A stretch of 64,000 nucleotides of DNA from Cytobacillus dafuensis. Its GTDB lineage: Bacteria; Bacillota; Bacilli; Bacillales; Cytobacillaceae. A program made the translations under genes and the position numbers. The notes beneath the pieces are model-generated. The model worked only from the letters and a program-made list of their open reading frames with translations. It made no database searches and was not told where the DNA came from. Positions within the stretch are counted from its first letter, which is position 1. Every line of letters starts with the position of its first letter. Where the stretch lies: NCBI RefSeq assembly GCF_007995155.1, contig NZ_CP042593.1, positions 2,336,001-2,400,000 of the forward strand, in the 5' to 3' direction. Of this stretch, positions 35,119 through 43,624 are shown in pieces.

Positions 35119-35631
35119 ATGGACTACAAGATATTTAAGGCTATCAATCAGCTTTCTGGCCGTTGTTCACCAATTGATATACTAATGATTTTGATATCTA
35201 AAAGAATTCGCTATGTGTTTATTTTTGTTCTGATTTTTATATGGTTCAGAAATAGGACTAATAAAATAATGACTCGTAATGCGGTCATTTCCGCGGGTAT
35301 TACTATGTTTATTAACATATTGATTAAACTGTTTTATTATAAATCAAGACCTTTTGTAAAGCGGAGAATTGGGATTCTTATTCCCTCAAAAATGGATTCA
35401 TCATTTCCAAGCAAACATACCCTGCTTGTTTTTGCTGTCTCTACCTCTATTTTTCTTTATCATCGTGTCATCGGTTCAATTTTGTGGATTTTATCTATTG
35501 TGACCGGATTTTCACGTATATGGGTAGGGCATCATTATCCTTCTGATATTATTGGAAGTGCCTTTATTGGTACATTAACGAGCATTATTTTTGAAAAAAC
35601 GAATCGCTGTGTAAATTACTTTGCACGTTAA
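35119..35631 (+). CDS. PAP2-family phosphatase (BcrC-like)
   Basis: A 170-residue membrane phosphatase resembling BcrC undecaprenyl-diphosphatase. All three PAP2 motifs are intact: KLFYYKSRP, PSKH in place of PSGH, and SRIWVGHHYPSD. There are four to six hydrophobic segments. It probably recycles undecaprenyl pyrophosphate during wall synthesis and can contribute to bacitracin tolerance. The ATG with AAGGAG nine bases upstream fits the family start (MDYKIFKAINQLSG); upstream in-frame codons have no such support. It contrasts with the degenerate PAP2 domain in the DedA fusion at 18.3 kb. Confidence 0.85.
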   Translation: MDYKIFKAINQLSGRCSPIDILMILISKRIRYVFIFVLIFIWFRNRTNKIMTRNAVISAGITMFINILIKLFYYKSRPFVKRRIGILIPSKMDSSFPSKHTLLVFAVSTSIFLYHRVIGSILWILSIVTGFSRIWVGHHYPSDIIGSAFIGTLTSIIFEKTNRCVNYFAR

Positions 35632-35646
35632 TATTTTTATGTATTA

Positions 35647-35671
35647 AAATGCCCACATTAAGTGGGCATTT
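35647..35671. terminator. Bidirectional terminator
   Basis: AAATGCCCAC pairs with GTGGGCATTT over five bases. It lies between the convergent PAP2 gene and small basic gene. Confidence 0.8.
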
Positions 35672-35687
35672 ACATTTTATTAGAAAT

Positions 35688-35921
35688 TTATTTGTTGGTT
35701 AAGGAGTTTTTATCAGGTATTATTTCTTTTGCAAACTCTGTTAATGCAGCGTTTGGGACTTGGCGATTTAAGGGAGTTTGCAAATTATTCATGATATTTT
35801 GCAGTGGATTCATCATATTTCTATTACGATTCCTGCTTAATCCAATTGCTGCAGCGCTAACTCCTAACCCTAACAAAGATGCCCAAATCATTCCTCGATT
35901 ATTTCGTCTTCTGCCAAACAT
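35688..35921 (-). CDS. Small basic membrane-associated protein, 77 residues
   Basis: Probable small gene inside a longer open frame. The product starts with a very basic patch (FGRRRNNRG), then one hydrophobic helix (MIWASLLGLGVSAAAIGL), another Arg/Asn-rich patch, and an acidic/amide-rich tail ending in KNSLTNK. Proteins of this design are common hypothetical genes in bacilli; the function is unknown. The start is uncertain because the ribosome binding site is weak, and a longer N-terminus is possible. Confidence 0.5.
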   Translation of the reverse strand: MFGRRRNNRGMIWASLLGLGVSAAAIGLSRNRNRNMMNPLQNIMNNLQTPLNRQVPNAALTEFAKEIIPDKNSLTNK

Positions 35922-36238
35922 ATTTTGTAATATTCTTGTACTTAATAGAATTTTTATCCATTTATTCAATTTAATGCACATCCTCTTAAGAGTTTTGAAA
36001 AGCAAAATTGACCGCTCTCCATTTCTAATATGTTCTTTAAGATGAATGATAATGCTGGTAATGCTTTGATTTGGTGTAAACTTCTGATAAAGGACAATAA
36101 GAAGCATACTTAATGCAAGCAAAGGAATCTTTGCGTTCAATGGAGGTGTCTTTTCCTTCTGATAGTGAACAGCTGAGTGGAACATATTAATCTTGGGCTG
36201 CTGTACCAATTTTAGTGAAAAAATAACCATAAAACATG
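35922..36238. other. Upstream part of the longer open frame, no supported gene
   Basis: A continuous minus-strand frame extends left-to-right to 36230, but its translation is low-complexity with no family marks. It has no ribosome binding site at its first ATG, so it is not annotated as coding. Confidence 0.35.
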
Positions 36239-36269
36239 AAAGGCAACGTCCATTGAGGCAGTTGCCTTA
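36239..36269. terminator. Hairpin AGGCAAC...GTTGCCT
   Basis: AAGGCAAC pairs with GTTGCCTTA over about 14 bases, with a T-rich tail on the plus strand. No intact plus-strand gene is upstream, so on the minus strand it may end an antisense or leftover transcript. Confidence 0.5.
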
Positions 36270-36372
36270 TTTTACATATTCTTTTTTTAGAGTTCATCAC
36301 TTTCGGATAAAGAATATTTAAGGAGTTTGAAGTAAACATTATAATTGTATTTAAATTTAGGAGGTCTATTTA

Positions 36373-36552
36373 ATGAATTCACAACGTGCACAAGAGATTG
36401 CTGCATCTCCAGTAATGGCTAATGTAACATACAATGGAGTACCAATTTATATTCAAAAAGTAGATGATAATAATGAAACAGCAAGAATTTACCCCCTTGA
36501 TGAACCAAACCATGAACAAGAGGTTTCTCTATCTCTTTTAAAAGAACATTAA
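36373..36552 (+). CDS. sspH: Small acid-soluble spore protein, SspH type
   Basis: A 59-residue spore-core protein of the H type. It matches the family throughout: MNSQRAQEIAASP, then ANVTYNGVPIYIQKVD, then ETARIYPLDEP and an acidic end. AGGAGGT lies ten bases before the ATG. SspH proteins are made in the forespore under sigma-G or sigma-F control and shape the minor SASP pool. A possible sigma-G -10 (CATTATAA) is visible near 36,336, but the -35 is not convincing. This gene is direct evidence that the organism makes endospores. Confidence 0.9.
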   Translation: MNSQRAQEIAASPVMANVTYNGVPIYIQKVDDNNETARIYPLDEPNHEQEVSLSLLKEH

Positions 36553-36626
36553 GTTTTGTTAAGTACTTTTTCACGAAATGAATAATACCATTTGAAATTT
36601 CACTAAAAAGGAATGCATTAATATAG

Positions 36627-36679
36627 AAAAGATCAGCTATTTCACTAGGCAATAAATACCTGAAAGTGGCTGATCTTTT
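36627..36679. terminator. Terminator after sspH
   Basis: AAAAGATCAGC pairs with GCTGATCTTTT, extended by CACT/AGTG in the loop. It lies 75 bases past sspH. Confidence 0.75.
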
Positions 36680-36758
36680 AATTAATTAGGAATATATAGA
36701 CAAACACCCATCTATTATCCAGACATAAGATAAATAAAAATGTCAGGAGGTCTTATTT

Positions 36759-37856
36759 ATGGAGAATGGGCAAAAGTCTAACTCTCAAGCATTGGACTCA
36801 AGATCAAAATGGCATCCATTTGAAGTGATTGGAATATTTTTAGTCATTTCATCATTATTACTCTTTTTATTTGCACCTGATTCTCTATCCAAATTGTTTG
36901 ATACCATTATTAAAGAAGTAAAACCAATTGTTGTTGATATATTCTTAACGAGTGAAGTTGGGATTGCAATAATTGTGAGTGTAATTGTTGGGCGTATTTT
37001 AGAAAGGTTAGGATTTACAGACGGCTTAATTCGAATTTTTGTACCCATTATGAAGTGGCTTAAAATAAATCCATCTGTTATCATACCAAGTGTTTATAAT
37101 ATTCTCGGCGATATTAACGCAGCTGGAAAAATTTCAGGCCCCATCTTAGTTAAAGCAAAAGCAACAAAAGCAGAACAAAAAATAGCTGTAGCCACTATGA
37201 TTCAATCTCCTCAATCCTTCGCAACCTTCGTTTTAGGAATTATCGCACTTTCTGTATTCAGCATTAATGCCTTCCCGCTCATAATCCTAGCTATCTTTCT
37301 TCCAATCATCGTCGTTCCTTTCTTATTATCTAAAACTATTTATAGGGATACCGTCAAAGTAGAATTAGATGAATTACCTCGTTTTACACCTAAAACAAGG
37401 TTCCTTCAGACTATTTTTAGTTCTGCAAAAGAAGGTGCCGAATTACTCTTTTTAATTATTATTCCAGCCGTTACCGCTGTCTTTTTCTTCATAGGGGCAT
37501 TAAAATTCATTGGTTTATGGAGTGTTATCGAATCCAGTTTAGCTTCCGTTCTCACATTTTTAAGTATTGAACCAGCTACCGGGATTGTATCAATACTCGC
37601 AGCTCCTACACTTGCAGTTGCTCAGCTTGCTGAACTAGCTAGCACAATCGACCCGCGTTTAATTGTTGGGTCCTTTGTTTTAGCCAATTCTGGCCTTCCA
37701 CTATCTGTCATTTTTGGTCAAATACCAGTTACATGGGCTGAAACATCAGATCTTAATGAAAAAGAAGTATTAGAAGCTGCGATTGTTGGAATGATTCTCC
37801 GATTTGTTACAGCTTGTATTTTAGGGTACTTTTTAACTCCATTTTTGGTGGGATAA
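36759..37856 (+). CDS. Nucleoside-recognition (GATE) domain transporter
   Basis: A 365-residue membrane protein with about eight hydrophobic segments and two GATE-type halves (about 50-200 and 230-360). Segments such as NPSVIIPSVYNILGDINAAGKISGPILVKAKAT and RLIVGSFVLANSGLPLSVIFGQIPVTWAE are characteristic of this group, which includes nucleoside transporters and SpmA/SpmB. The ligand is unknown. CAGGAGG is upstream of the ATG. The next gene, an amidohydrolase, starts four bases after the stop, so the pair is almost certainly co-translated; the transporter would import the enzyme's substrate. Confidence 0.8.
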   Translation: MENGQKSNSQALDSRSKWHPFEVIGIFLVISSLLLFLFAPDSLSKLFDTIIKEVKPIVVDIFLTSEVGIAIIVSVIVGRILERLGFTDGLIRIFVPIMKWLKINPSVIIPSVYNILGDINAAGKISGPILVKAKATKAEQKIAVATMIQSPQSFATFVLGIIALSVFSINAFPLIILAIFLPIIVVPFLLSKTIYRDTVKVELDELPRFTPKTRFLQTIFSSAKEGAELLFLIIIPAVTAVFFFIGALKFIGLWSVIESSLASVLTFLSIEPATGIVSILAAPTLAVAQLAELASTIDPRLIVGSFVLANSGLPLSVIFGQIPVTWAETSDLNEKEVLEAAIVGMILRFVTACILGYFLTPFLVG

Positions 37857-37859
37857 ATA

Positions 37860-39089
37860 ATGAGTAGTATTTATATGATTCAGGGTAAGAAAATCGTTAC
37901 TGTAAGTAAATTGGGTTCGATTGAAAATGGTGCAATGATAATTGAAAAAGGAAAAATCTCTGAAATTGGGGACAGGAAGATACTACGAAAAAGATATCCT
38001 TCTATACCATTAATTGATTGTTCTGATTCCGTCATTACACCTTCCCTTATCGATTGTCATACGCATTTACTGGAATTTGCACCTTCCTCCCTATATCCCG
38101 TAACACCAGAAACTCACTTATTAGGCGGAAAGGCAATCCTTTTCCAGACATTATCAGCAGGAATTACGGCCATTGGTGAACAAATATGCGGCCATCCTCT
38201 CTGCAATTTTTCCATAGAGGATTATCGTCATGCGGTTATTGATTTACCATTAGATATTTCATTTGCGACTACAAGCATATCCATCGGTTTCGAACATTTA
38301 GCTCACTTCACTTCAATTACAAAGTCAAGCAAGGTCAATAAAAACGATTTAATTGATCCTGTTTTAGTGAAAAAGATCGCTCAAGCAAGTGACTATCCGG
38401 GCGAAAATATATTTATCAATGCTACACCAGCAAACTTTACAAAAATAGAAGTGCCTAGAGCGGGTGAAATCATCTATACGTTAGAAGAATTAAAACAAAT
38501 AGTAGACATATATCATCAATTAGGAAAACAAATAGGTGCTCACGTTGCTGGTGAAAATGGAATTAAAATGGCTTTAGAAGCAAGAGTAGATGTCTTACAC
38601 CATGCACATGGTATTTCTGATGAATTAATCAAAGAGGCAGCTAAACAACATACGAAAATTGTTGCCACACCATTAGGAGGAACTCATTTAGGGCCAAATT
38701 CTCCTGAAGAAATATTAAAGTTAGTTGAAAATGATATTTCTGTATCTATTTCGACAGACTCCTATCTGCCTCCGTACAAAGGAACTTCATGGCTGCCATT
38801 TCAAGACGATAAATTAAAGGGTCCAGATGTGTTAATGTTAATTGCTCAACCAGCCATGAAGCTCTTAAAAAAGAATCAATATGATGAAAATGATATTTTA
38901 GCATTAATCACAGCAAACCCAGCAAATGTATTAGGAAAAGAAGATTGCATTGGAAGATTAGATAAAGGAATGGATGCTAACTTTCTCGTCTCTGACGGTA
39001 TTCCAGGTTTAGAAATTACTGAAATTGAAAAGCTAAAACAAGTATATTTTAGAGGCGTAAAAGTGATAGATAGAACAAATAATAAATAG
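37860..39089 (+). CDS. Amidohydrolase (imidazolonepropionase-like)
   Basis: A 409-residue metal-dependent hydrolase of the amidohydrolase superfamily. Visible ligands are H-x-H in DCHTHLLE (about 66-68), His in GAHVAGENG (about 221), His in LHHAHG (about 240-243) and the Asp in STDSYLPP (about 299). The first 55 and last 50 residues form the usual beta-sandwich. Substrates in this branch are imidazolones, Xaa-Pro dipeptides and guanidine compounds; the exact one cannot be told. It has no ribosome binding site of its own and probably depends on coupling to the transporter gene before it. Confidence 0.82.
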   Translation: MSSIYMIQGKKIVTVSKLGSIENGAMIIEKGKISEIGDRKILRKRYPSIPLIDCSDSVITPSLIDCHTHLLEFAPSSLYPVTPETHLLGGKAILFQTLSAGITAIGEQICGHPLCNFSIEDYRHAVIDLPLDISFATTSISIGFEHLAHFTSITKSSKVNKNDLIDPVLVKKIAQASDYPGENIFINATPANFTKIEVPRAGEIIYTLEELKQIVDIYHQLGKQIGAHVAGENGIKMALEARVDVLHHAHGISDELIKEAAKQHTKIVATPLGGTHLGPNSPEEILKLVENDISVSISTDSYLPPYKGTSWLPFQDDKLKGPDVLMLIAQPAMKLLKKNQYDENDILALITANPANVLGKEDCIGRLDKGMDANFLVSDGIPGLEITEIEKLKQVYFRGVKVIDRTNNK

Positions 39090-39121
39090 GATTCATTCAC
39101 TTCTATCGTAATAGGTTTCTA

Positions 39122-39976
39122 TTACTTTATATTGTTTATGTGCTTCCATACTCGAAACAAGCCATCTGCAATTGGCTTAAGCACATCTTTATCTGTTAAA
39201 TATGCGGAGTGTGAGAATGGATTCCAGTTTACAAGCATGCCCCCTGCATTAATTTCCCTATCCTCGGTCACTGCTCTTTCATACTCAGGACTTACTCCCT
39301 TTAGAGGATAACCTAAAAGATCATCCCGGTCATAAAAATTAATCCACTCTCCTTTTAGTCCTGGGTAGTATTCTTCAATTTTGTGGGATGGAATATGAAT
39401 AGGTCTATCAAACTTGTCATAGCGGAGGCTCCACAACGGTAAAGTCGTACCCATTGAATAAAATAGTGCCAAAGAGTCTCCTTTCTCTAGAGGTGATAAA
39501 TCATCAAGGGAAAGCTCAACATTCCTTTGATTCATCTGCAAATCGTAGAAAAAATTGCTGGCAATTACTGTACCAAGACTATGGGAAATCAAGCATAATG
39601 GTGCATCAGGACCAGCTTTTTCGGCAAGTCTTTCTAGAGAATCTGCCACTTTCCTATGGACAAGATGATAATTATGTTTAGTTGTTTCTACTGGTTGATA
39701 ACCAATCACATCTGCCAAATAATGAATGATGAATCTTCGAAGCCATTTGTATTGCAGGTTATTATCTACAACTAAACGCTTGTATAAGTCATTTTCTCGG
39801 TCTTCAAATACTTTTGCCCAATAGACGGGTTCAATAACGAGTGGATTACTTGAATCCTCCAATAAATAATGTGCTTTGTCTTTCACCATTTGCTGAAGGC
39901 TAGCTGCCATCTTTTCAGCATAGTTTTCCTTTTGATTTCCCATCCCGTGGATTATGGCGACGGCTACTTGCTTCAA
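39122..39976 (-). CDS. Alpha/beta-hydrolase, lipase-like
   Basis: A 284-residue cytosolic alpha/beta hydrolase. The oxyanion loop IIHGMGNQ is near the start and the nucleophile is in SHSLGT (about 142-147). Acid candidates are in YDRDDLLGYPLKG and the His in NPFSHSAY (about 258). It resembles lipase/esterase genes from bacilli that are usually annotated only as hydrolases. It is convergent with the amidohydrolase gene, with 32 bases between stops. Confidence 0.78.
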   Translation of the reverse strand: MKQVAVAIIHGMGNQKENYAEKMAASLQQMVKDKAHYLLEDSSNPLVIEPVYWAKVFEDRENDLYKRLVVDNNLQYKWLRRFIIHYLADVIGYQPVETTKHNYHLVHRKVADSLERLAEKAGPDAPLCLISHSLGTVIASNFFYDLQMNQRNVELSLDDLSPLEKGDSLALFYSMGTTLPLWSLRYDKFDRPIHIPSHKIEEYYPGLKGEWINFYDRDDLLGYPLKGVSPEYERAVTEDREINAGGMLVNWNPFSHSAYLTDKDVLKPIADGLFRVWKHINNIK

Positions 39977-40093
39977 GTTGATATTCCCTCCTTATCGCTC
40001 TATATATAATGTAAAATATAATACGACTCCAATTTAGAGAGTGTTCTTATAATGCTGTTAAGATTAATTTTTTAGATATTGCTACTCTTATTA

Positions 40094-40873
40094 TTATCTT
40101 ACTCGAAATGAAATTTCACCCATATGATCAAATTTTGAAGTAACGATGTCCCATTTGTTTAACAAAATAGCCTCTGTTATTCCGCCAGTTAAGATCATCG
40201 AGCCTTTAGGAATCTTTCTTTTTCCATTCGTATAAAGCATATTTGCTAATATAGCGACAGAATTAGCCGGGTTGTCTAAAACTGCCGCACTTACTCCATT
40301 TGCTCTTAATTCATCATTAATCATCAATGTAACACCAATCGAATCAATCTTAAATTCTTGAGGTCGGAATTTTCTGTTTCCCAAAACCACTCTAGATGCC
40401 GAAGTGTTATCTGCAATAACGTCAGGGAGCTTGAATTTAAAATTCTGATACCGACTATCTATAATTTCTAAAGCGGGTAAAATCCATTCTGTTTTTTCCA
40501 TCACTTGATCTACCGTTATATCTGGACCTTGGAGATCCTCACTAAGAATAAAGGCAATTTCAGCCTCTACTTTCGGATGGATTAGTTCATCTATTGATAT
40601 TTCACCTTGATCTGGAATATTCATATAGTCAAATATATATCCATAGATAAGTTCAGTTATATTCATTTGGGTCATTTTTGCCATACTAGTGAGGCCCATT
40701 TTGAAGGCGAATATTTCATGACCTTGATTCTTTTTTATTTTAACAAGTTCTTGCTGCACTTGATAACCCATTGAAATATCAAATTCTGGATTTTTTTCTG
40801 TTATACGTGGAACAGCCATCTTATTTTTTTCTGCTTTCACTAAAAATTCTGCTAGCTCTTTATAGTTTAGCAC
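40094..40873 (-). CDS. 2-keto-4-pentenoate hydratase / 4-oxalocrotonate decarboxylase
   Basis: A 259-residue enzyme of the MhpD/XylI/DmpH family from meta-cleavage pathways. Motifs are AFKMGLTSMAKMTQMN (about 57-72), where decarboxylases have a similar KxGLTSxAK, the metal-binding HPKVEAEIAF (about 104-113), PALEIIDSRY (about 137-146) and the C-terminal LTGGIT. The product would be a 2-hydroxydienoate hydratase or decarboxylase. It starts with GTG, overlaps the tautomerase gene by 14 bases, and uses the GGAGG inside that gene's end. Last gene of the putative ring-cleavage cluster. Confidence 0.85.
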   Translation of the reverse strand: MLNYKELAEFLVKAEKNKMAVPRITEKNPEFDISMGYQVQQELVKIKKNQGHEIFAFKMGLTSMAKMTQMNITELIYGYIFDYMNIPDQGEISIDELIHPKVEAEIAFILSEDLQGPDITVDQVMEKTEWILPALEIIDSRYQNFKFKLPDVIADNTSASRVVLGNRKFRPQEFKIDSIGVTLMINDELRANGVSAAVLDNPANSVAILANMLYTNGKRKIPKGSMILTGGITEAILLNKWDIVTSKFDHMGEISFRVR

Positions 40874-41069
40874 TCAAACTTCCTCCAGTATCGGTTTTTA
40901 ACTTATCTCCCACTGCAAAATGATTTTTAGGTACTTCATATACAACTACACGAATACTAGATAATGGGACACTAAGTGATTCGTGGACGGTTTGTGCGAC
41001 ATTGCGGATGCACTGTTCTATTGTTTTTTGTTCTCTTCCCTCAAGCATTGAAATTTGAATAATCGGCAT
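40860..41069 (-). CDS. 4-oxalocrotonate tautomerase family protein
   Basis: A 69-residue tautomerase. The catalytic Pro follows the initiator Met (MPIIQISMLEGR), and the Arg-containing helix and IRVVVYEVPKNHFAVG follow. The family enolises 2-hydroxymuconate-type dienoates. It is overlapped by the hydratase/decarboxylase gene, which would act on its product, so the order fits the lower catechol meta-pathway. Confidence 0.88.
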   Translation of the reverse strand: MPIIQISMLEGREQKTIEQCIRNVAQTVHESLSVPLSSIRVVVYEVPKNHFAVGDKLKTDTGGSLSAKL

Positions 41070-41164
41070 TAATCTTTCCTCCTAGTTCATAAAAATAATG
41101 CACTACCTCGAGTTGAAGTAATGCATAAAGGTTGAAAAAAAATTATTCTTTCTCTCTCTCTGAA

Positions 41165-41584
41165 TTAAGCTGTTGTAGTCTTTTGCTCTTTCGCTTTGAA
41201 AAGAATTTGATCTAGAGCAAATAGTTTACTGCCATTCATGGCAATAAAAATGGAAATTGCTAAGAAAGCTAAATCTAATTCATATCCTGCCATTTGACCA
41301 TTACCTAAAAAACCAACAGCTAATTTTACTTTTAAGATTGCTCCGATCATTACAAGAGCGAATAAAGCTGACACAATTCTGCTGCCTAAACCAATCACTA
41401 ATGCAATTCCACCAACCAATTCAATTAGAGCTACTCCATAAGCCATAAAGCCTGGTAAACCAATACTTTCAAACCAGCCTACGATATTTTCGATTCCACC
41501 TTGAAATTTAACTAATCCATGGATAAAGAAAGTAATTCCTAAAAATACACGTAATATTAATGTACCTACTTCATATTTCTTCAT
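41165..41584 (-). CDS. DoxX-family membrane protein
   Basis: A 139-residue DoxX-type membrane protein with four hydrophobic segments. Conserved residues include RVFLGITFFIHGLVKFQGGIE near the start and GLPGFMAYGVALIELVGG in the second segment. Bacillus relatives such as MhqP are induced by quinones and catechols under MhqR control. Here it sits between the tautomerase and the dioxygenase, which agrees with a role in quinone or thiol stress. The repeat element follows directly upstream of its ribosome binding site and may carry or disturb the promoter. Confidence 0.82.
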   Translation of the reverse strand: MKKYEVGTLILRVFLGITFFIHGLVKFQGGIENIVGWFESIGLPGFMAYGVALIELVGGIALVIGLGSRIVSALFALVMIGAILKVKLAVGFLGNGQMAGYELDLAFLAISIFIAMNGSKLFALDQILFKAKEQKTTTA

Positions 41585-41618
41585 TTTTAATACCTCCGAA
41601 TAATAATTTCTTTTTTTA

Positions 41619-41862
41619 TGATGTTAAACTTCCTTGTTGATTTCCGCTGCAGGCACTCGCTTTCCGCGGGCGGTCTGGAAGCCTCCTCGTCGCTATCGCT
41701 CCTGCGGGGTCTCCCTTTGACTCGCTTCTCCCGCAGGACATTGAATAATCTTCCCCGAATAACCACCGCACGAAGGAAATGCGAATGCATTTTCGAGGAT
41801 CTCGCACCTTCCGCTCCAATCAACAACAAAATTGCATTATCAACACTGAGATTTATCACAGA
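41619..41862. repeat. Palindromic Bacillaceae repeat, copy 3 (expanded form)
   Basis: Same ends as the other copies (ATGTTAAACTTCC...GTTGATT and AATCAAC...GATTTATCACAGAC). Relative to copy 2 it carries about 65 extra bases after CCCGCAGG, beginning ACATTGAATAATCTTCCCC and ending TTTTCGAGG. It lies between the DoxX and dioxygenase genes and separates one operon into two. Open frames across it are spurious. Confidence 0.8.
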
Positions 41863-41923
41863 CTTTTCTATAAATAAACAATAACTTTTCTGAAAATTTC
41901 TTGAATAACCTATTTGTGTATTC

Positions 41924-42706
41924 TCACCCAAATTGCCAAACACTGTGGCTAAGGTTTCCATATCGGTAGCTGCGGTGCAGTAATTTTGCCGTTTTTTCGT
42001 TATCAACTGCACCCATTGCATAGAAAATTGGTATAAAGTGTTCATTCCCATATGGTGGCACTGCTAGGTTTGCTGTTGGTGCTAAAGTATCATACTTAAA
42101 AAGTGATTCTACATCCCAATTTTTTAAGCGTATGGCTAGCCATTCATCAAAGCCAAGTGCCCATTGATCGACTAAGCTATCATCTTCTACCATTTTTAAG
42201 GCTCTTAGGTTATGAACTGTTCCCCCGCTTCCAATAATCAATATATCTTTTTCTCTTAACTCAGATAAAGATTGACCGATTTTATATTGCTCCTCTGGTT
42301 TGAGATTCGGGTCCACAGACATTGAAATGACTGGTATATCCGCATTCGGATAAAGCATCCTTAGTACGACCCAAGCTCCATGGTCTAAGCCACGATTTGT
42401 TTCAACTTCGAATGGAATACCATGCATAGTAAAAAGTTCTTTTATTTCTTTAGCTATCTCACTGTCCCCTCTAGCTGGATATTGAATACGGTACAAACTT
42501 TCAGGAAAGCCTCCAAAATCATAGATGGTTTTATACTCATTAACATCACTTACTTTTTGGGTAGATGATTCCCAGTGAGCAGAAAATAAAACAACTGCTT
42601 TTGGTCTAGGCAAAGTGGAGCCTAAAGTATTTAAAAACTGCGTATACGTATTATTTTCAATTGCAAGTAATGGAGCTCCGTGTGCAATAAAAAAAGACGG
42701 TAACAT
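41924..42706 (-). CDS. Class III extradiol ring-cleavage dioxygenase (LigB/DODA-like)
   Basis: A 260-residue non-haem iron dioxygenase of the LigB superfamily, 4,5-DOPA-dioxygenase/YgiD branch. The first ligand His is in FFIAHGAPL (about 9); others are in FSAHWESS (about 44), RGLDHGAWVVL (about 111) and IGSGGTVHNLR. The C-terminal part has EHFIPIFYAMGA. The enzyme opens a catechol-type ring next to the diol. It follows the esterase gene by 38 bases. An open frame running into the repeat from its 3' end is not part of the protein. Confidence 0.88.
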   Translation of the reverse strand: MLPSFFIAHGAPLLAIENNTYTQFLNTLGSTLPRPKAVVLFSAHWESSTQKVSDVNEYKTIYDFGGFPESLYRIQYPARGDSEIAKEIKELFTMHGIPFEVETNRGLDHGAWVVLRMLYPNADIPVISMSVDPNLKPEEQYKIGQSLSELREKDILIIGSGGTVHNLRALKMVEDDSLVDQWALGFDEWLAIRLKNWDVESLFKYDTLAPTANLAVPPYGNEHFIPIFYAMGAVDNEKTAKLLHRSYRYGNLSHSVWQFG

Positions 42707-42744
42707 ATTTTTTACTCCTCTCTTATAAAATGAACAATCCTCCG

Positions 42745-43389
42745 TTACTTCTCCAAATCATCAAGTAACCACTTCGTAAAATCTTGTTGATTTTTTAAAG
42801 AAATAGTATGGCCTTCCTGATACGATTGGAAAGTTACTATTGTGCCTAACTCACGGTAAAATTCAGTACTTTCTACACCCCACTCATATGGAAGAATGTT
42901 ATCAAATTCTCCATGAGAAATGAAAACGGAGAGCTGGTCAACTGGTTTGATGCTGTACTCTTCCTTGACGAATGCAGGGATGTATCCACTAAGTGCAACA
43001 ATTCCTTTAATACGATTCCCTAATATTAAGCCTAGTGTTTTAGCAAGGATAGCTCCTTGACTAAATCCAAGTAAGTACAAACGGCTAGAATCTATTGGGT
43101 ACTGATCAGCAGCATATTCAATAAAGCTTGTAAGCTTACTAACGCCAGTATCAAATATTTCTCGATGTGGTTTACCATAGCCTTGAATTGTAAAAAAACA
43201 ATAGCCTGGAGGTTGAGGAAGATGACCACGAATACTGAAAATAAAAAAGTGCTCTTCCAACCCATCTACTAATGACAACATATTTTGTTCATTACTCCCT
43301 ATCCCATGCATCATAAATAAAGCTGGATATGTTTGATTTGGGTTGACTTTTGCAGGTCTGCGAAGCTCGTAAATCATAGGTGAATTCAA
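42745..43389 (-). CDS. Carboxylesterase / phospholipase (MhqD-like)
   Basis: A 214-residue alpha/beta hydrolase of the carboxylesterase family, resembling MhqD of B. subtilis. The oxyanion region is FMMHGIGSNEQNM, the nucleophile is in LLGFSQGAIL (about 105-114), the acid is in SHGEFDNILP (about 160-168) and the His is in QEGHTISL (about 194). MhqD is induced by methylhydroquinone and catechol. Here it is the first gene of the minus-strand set facing the XRE-cupin regulator, with a 235-base shared control region. Confidence 0.82.
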   Translation of the reverse strand: MNSPMIYELRRPAKVNPNQTYPALFMMHGIGSNEQNMLSLVDGLEEHFFIFSIRGHLPQPPGYCFFTIQGYGKPHREIFDTGVSKLTSFIEYAADQYPIDSSRLYLLGFSQGAILAKTLGLILGNRIKGIVALSGYIPAFVKEEYSIKPVDQLSVFISHGEFDNILPYEWGVESTEFYRELGTIVTFQSYQEGHTISLKNQQDFTKWLLDDLEK

Positions 43390-43624
43390 TTTTTCATCAT
43401 CCTTTCTTTTATTTAATTGACAGATTGTATACTTATATTAATCGCATTTATATTTATAGGAATAAAAAATTCATATAAGAAAACTAATGAGCAAAAAAAT
43501 AAATCAATTCATTTTGTTTCTTATTATGAATATTTGTTGTTTATAAGATAACAATAGTTGATATCAATTGTCAATAATAAATTAGCTAATATATAATAAA
43601 GTTATCTAATAAGAAACATTTGAG
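43390..43624. promoter_or_regulatory. Divergent control region with repeated GTTTCTTATTA-like sites
   Basis: GTTTCTTATTA (43516-43526) has its exact reverse complement TAATAAGAAAC at 43607-43617. In between, GTTTATAAGATAAC (43539-43552) is a related, nearly palindromic site, and TTGATATCAA is a perfect 10-bp palindrome near 43559. The layout suggests two or three operator half-sites for the adjacent XRE-cupin regulator. Confidence 0.45.

Noticed and set aside
35922..36230. N-terminal extension of the 77-residue small protein to 180 residues
   Set aside because: No ribosome binding site at the upstream ATG and no recognisable sequence; the basic-hydrophobic core explains the frame better.
41587..42051. 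Open frame of 154 codons on the minus strand running from the dioxygenase region through the repeat
   Set aside because: Its C-terminal half is translated palindromic repeat and its N-terminal half is an off-frame reading of the dioxygenase gene; no family marks.
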